A stretch of 16,325 bases of DNA from Holophagae bacterium (GTDB lineage Bacteria; Acidobacteriota; Thermoanaerobaculia; Thermoanaerobaculales; Sulfomarinibacteraceae): NCBI GenBank assembly GCA_030609785.1, contig JAUWTC010000008.1, positions 1 through 16,325 of the forward strand, read 5' to 3'. Under the pieces are notes generated by a model that saw only the letters and a program-made list of their open reading frames with translations, ran no database searches and had not been told where the DNA came from. The position numbers and the translations under genes were made by a program. Positions 15,779-16,325 of this stretch are shown one piece after another; position 1 is the first letter of the stretch, and each line of letters opens with the position of its first letter.

Positions 15779-16325
15779 GCGTTGCAATCCTGGGGTGGGT
15801 TGATGTTGTGAATCTGACGTAACTCGGCGCCGAGCGTCAGCTGGTCCTTTTCCGGAACCCAATCCAAAGTCGTCACGAACTCGACCGGCCTGAGGTGTTG
15901 CTCCGGGTTGCGGTGACAATCGAGGCACCAGCCCATGCTGAGCGGTTCAGCCTTGTAGACCTCTTCCATCGTGTCGATCCTGCCATGGCACGAGACGCAC
16001 CCTACGCCCCGTCTGACATGTGCCGAGTGGTTGAAGAACACGTAGTCTGGAAGATCATGGACCCGAATCCACTCCACCGGCATGCCTGTCGCATAGCTCT
16101 CACGGATCGGCAGAAGCTTCTCGGAGTTGGTCCTGACCGATGAGTGACAGTTCATGCAGGTCTGGGTCGGCGGCAAGGCCGCCTCCGCCGAGACCTCGAC
16201 CGTCGAGTGACAGTAGCGGCAGTCCATGCCGAGCTGACCAACGTGGATGGCGTGGCTGTACGGCACCGGCTGGACCGGCTGGTAACCGACTTCGATCGCA
16301 CGAGGCGAGAATCCCAACCACACCA
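15766..16325 (-). CDS. actA: Alternative complex III subunit ActA, pentaheme cytochrome c (5' end outside window)
   Basis: The 186 visible codons are in frame to the right edge; GTG 16321-16323 is internal rather than a start. Five c-type heme motifs are present, in order CRYCH, CMNCH, CVSCH, CLDCH and CNACH, matching the five hemes of ActA. GYQPVQPVPYSHAIHVGQLG is the family's typical entry, and FFNHSAHV gives another likely axial His. The N-terminal membrane anchor lies beyond the edge. ActA takes electrons from ActB Fe-S clusters on the periplasmic side. It is the first act gene seen, so the operon promoter is not in the window. The last codons overlap the actB start by 13 bases. Confidence 0.95.
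   Translation of the reverse strand, partial: VWLGFSPRAIEVGYQPVQPVPYSHAIHVGQLGMDCRYCHSTVEVSAEAALPPTQTCMNCHSSVRTNSEKLLPIRESYATGMPVEWIRVHDLPDYVFFNHSAHVRRGVGCVSCHGRIDTMEEVYKAEPLSMGWCLDCHRNPEQHLRPVEFVTTLDWVPEKDQLTLGAELRQIHNINPPQDCNACHR

Noticed and set aside
15779..15928. 50-codon N-terminal extension of ActB
   Set aside because: It overlaps the actA heme-binding coding region, is low in hydrophobic or family-specific content, and precedes the conserved KYWRSLDEL start.

Overview
The window comes from a Gram-negative, aerobically respiring bacterium. It carries a complete-looking alternative complex III (ACIII) operon, a lipoprotein/OmpA-type envelope protein, a large MscS channel, and export signals of Tat, Sec and lipoprotein type. 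This mix fits Acidobacteriota, Myxococcota or other former-deltaproteobacterial lineages, Gemmatimonadota or Bacteroidota-like groups. The fairly high GC makes the first groups more likely, but no gene fixes the phylum.

Left part (1-2283). The 5' end of a cytidylate kinase gene (cmk) runs off the left edge on the minus strand. After it come a G-rich, telomere-like heptamer tract (about 206-282), a 160-bp imperfect palindrome with exact 12-bp terminal inverted repeats (338-497), a plus-strand radical SAM enzyme gene (506-2101), and a second, unrelated imperfect palindrome (2110-2283). The radical SAM gene is therefore tightly bracketed by two MITE/REP-like elements.

Middle part (2285-8346). 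Two minus-strand genes follow: a GT-C type membrane glycosyltransferase-like protein in a visibly more AT-rich stretch, and a vWA-TSP3-OmpA envelope protein that ends at a textbook intrinsic terminator. Divergent from them is a plus-strand gene for a large, multi-helix MscS-family mechanosensitive channel with a signal peptide and a periplasmic domain.

Right part (8490-16325). The minus-strand ACIII (quinol:cytochrome c oxidoreductase) operon is transcribed right to left as actA (pentaheme cytochrome, 5' end outside the window), actB (Tat-exported, lipobox-bearing fusion of a molybdopterin-oxidoreductase-like domain with a four-cluster Fe-S domain), actC (NrfD-like quinol subunit), actD (DUF3341), actE (monoheme cytochrome c), actF (second NrfD-like subunit) and a small single-helix membrane protein. 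The genes overlap or nearly touch, with repeated 4-nt stop/start overlaps. Together they would oxidise quinol and pass electrons through Fe-S clusters and c-hemes to a soluble or oxidase-bound cytochrome c. No terminal oxidase genes lie downstream of the operon; it ends against the convergent mscS gene.

I found no CRISPR array, tRNA, rRNA, transposase, prophage gene or defence system. The least explained items are the two palindromic elements flanking the radical SAM gene, the heptamer tract, and the small protein at the end of the ACIII operon.
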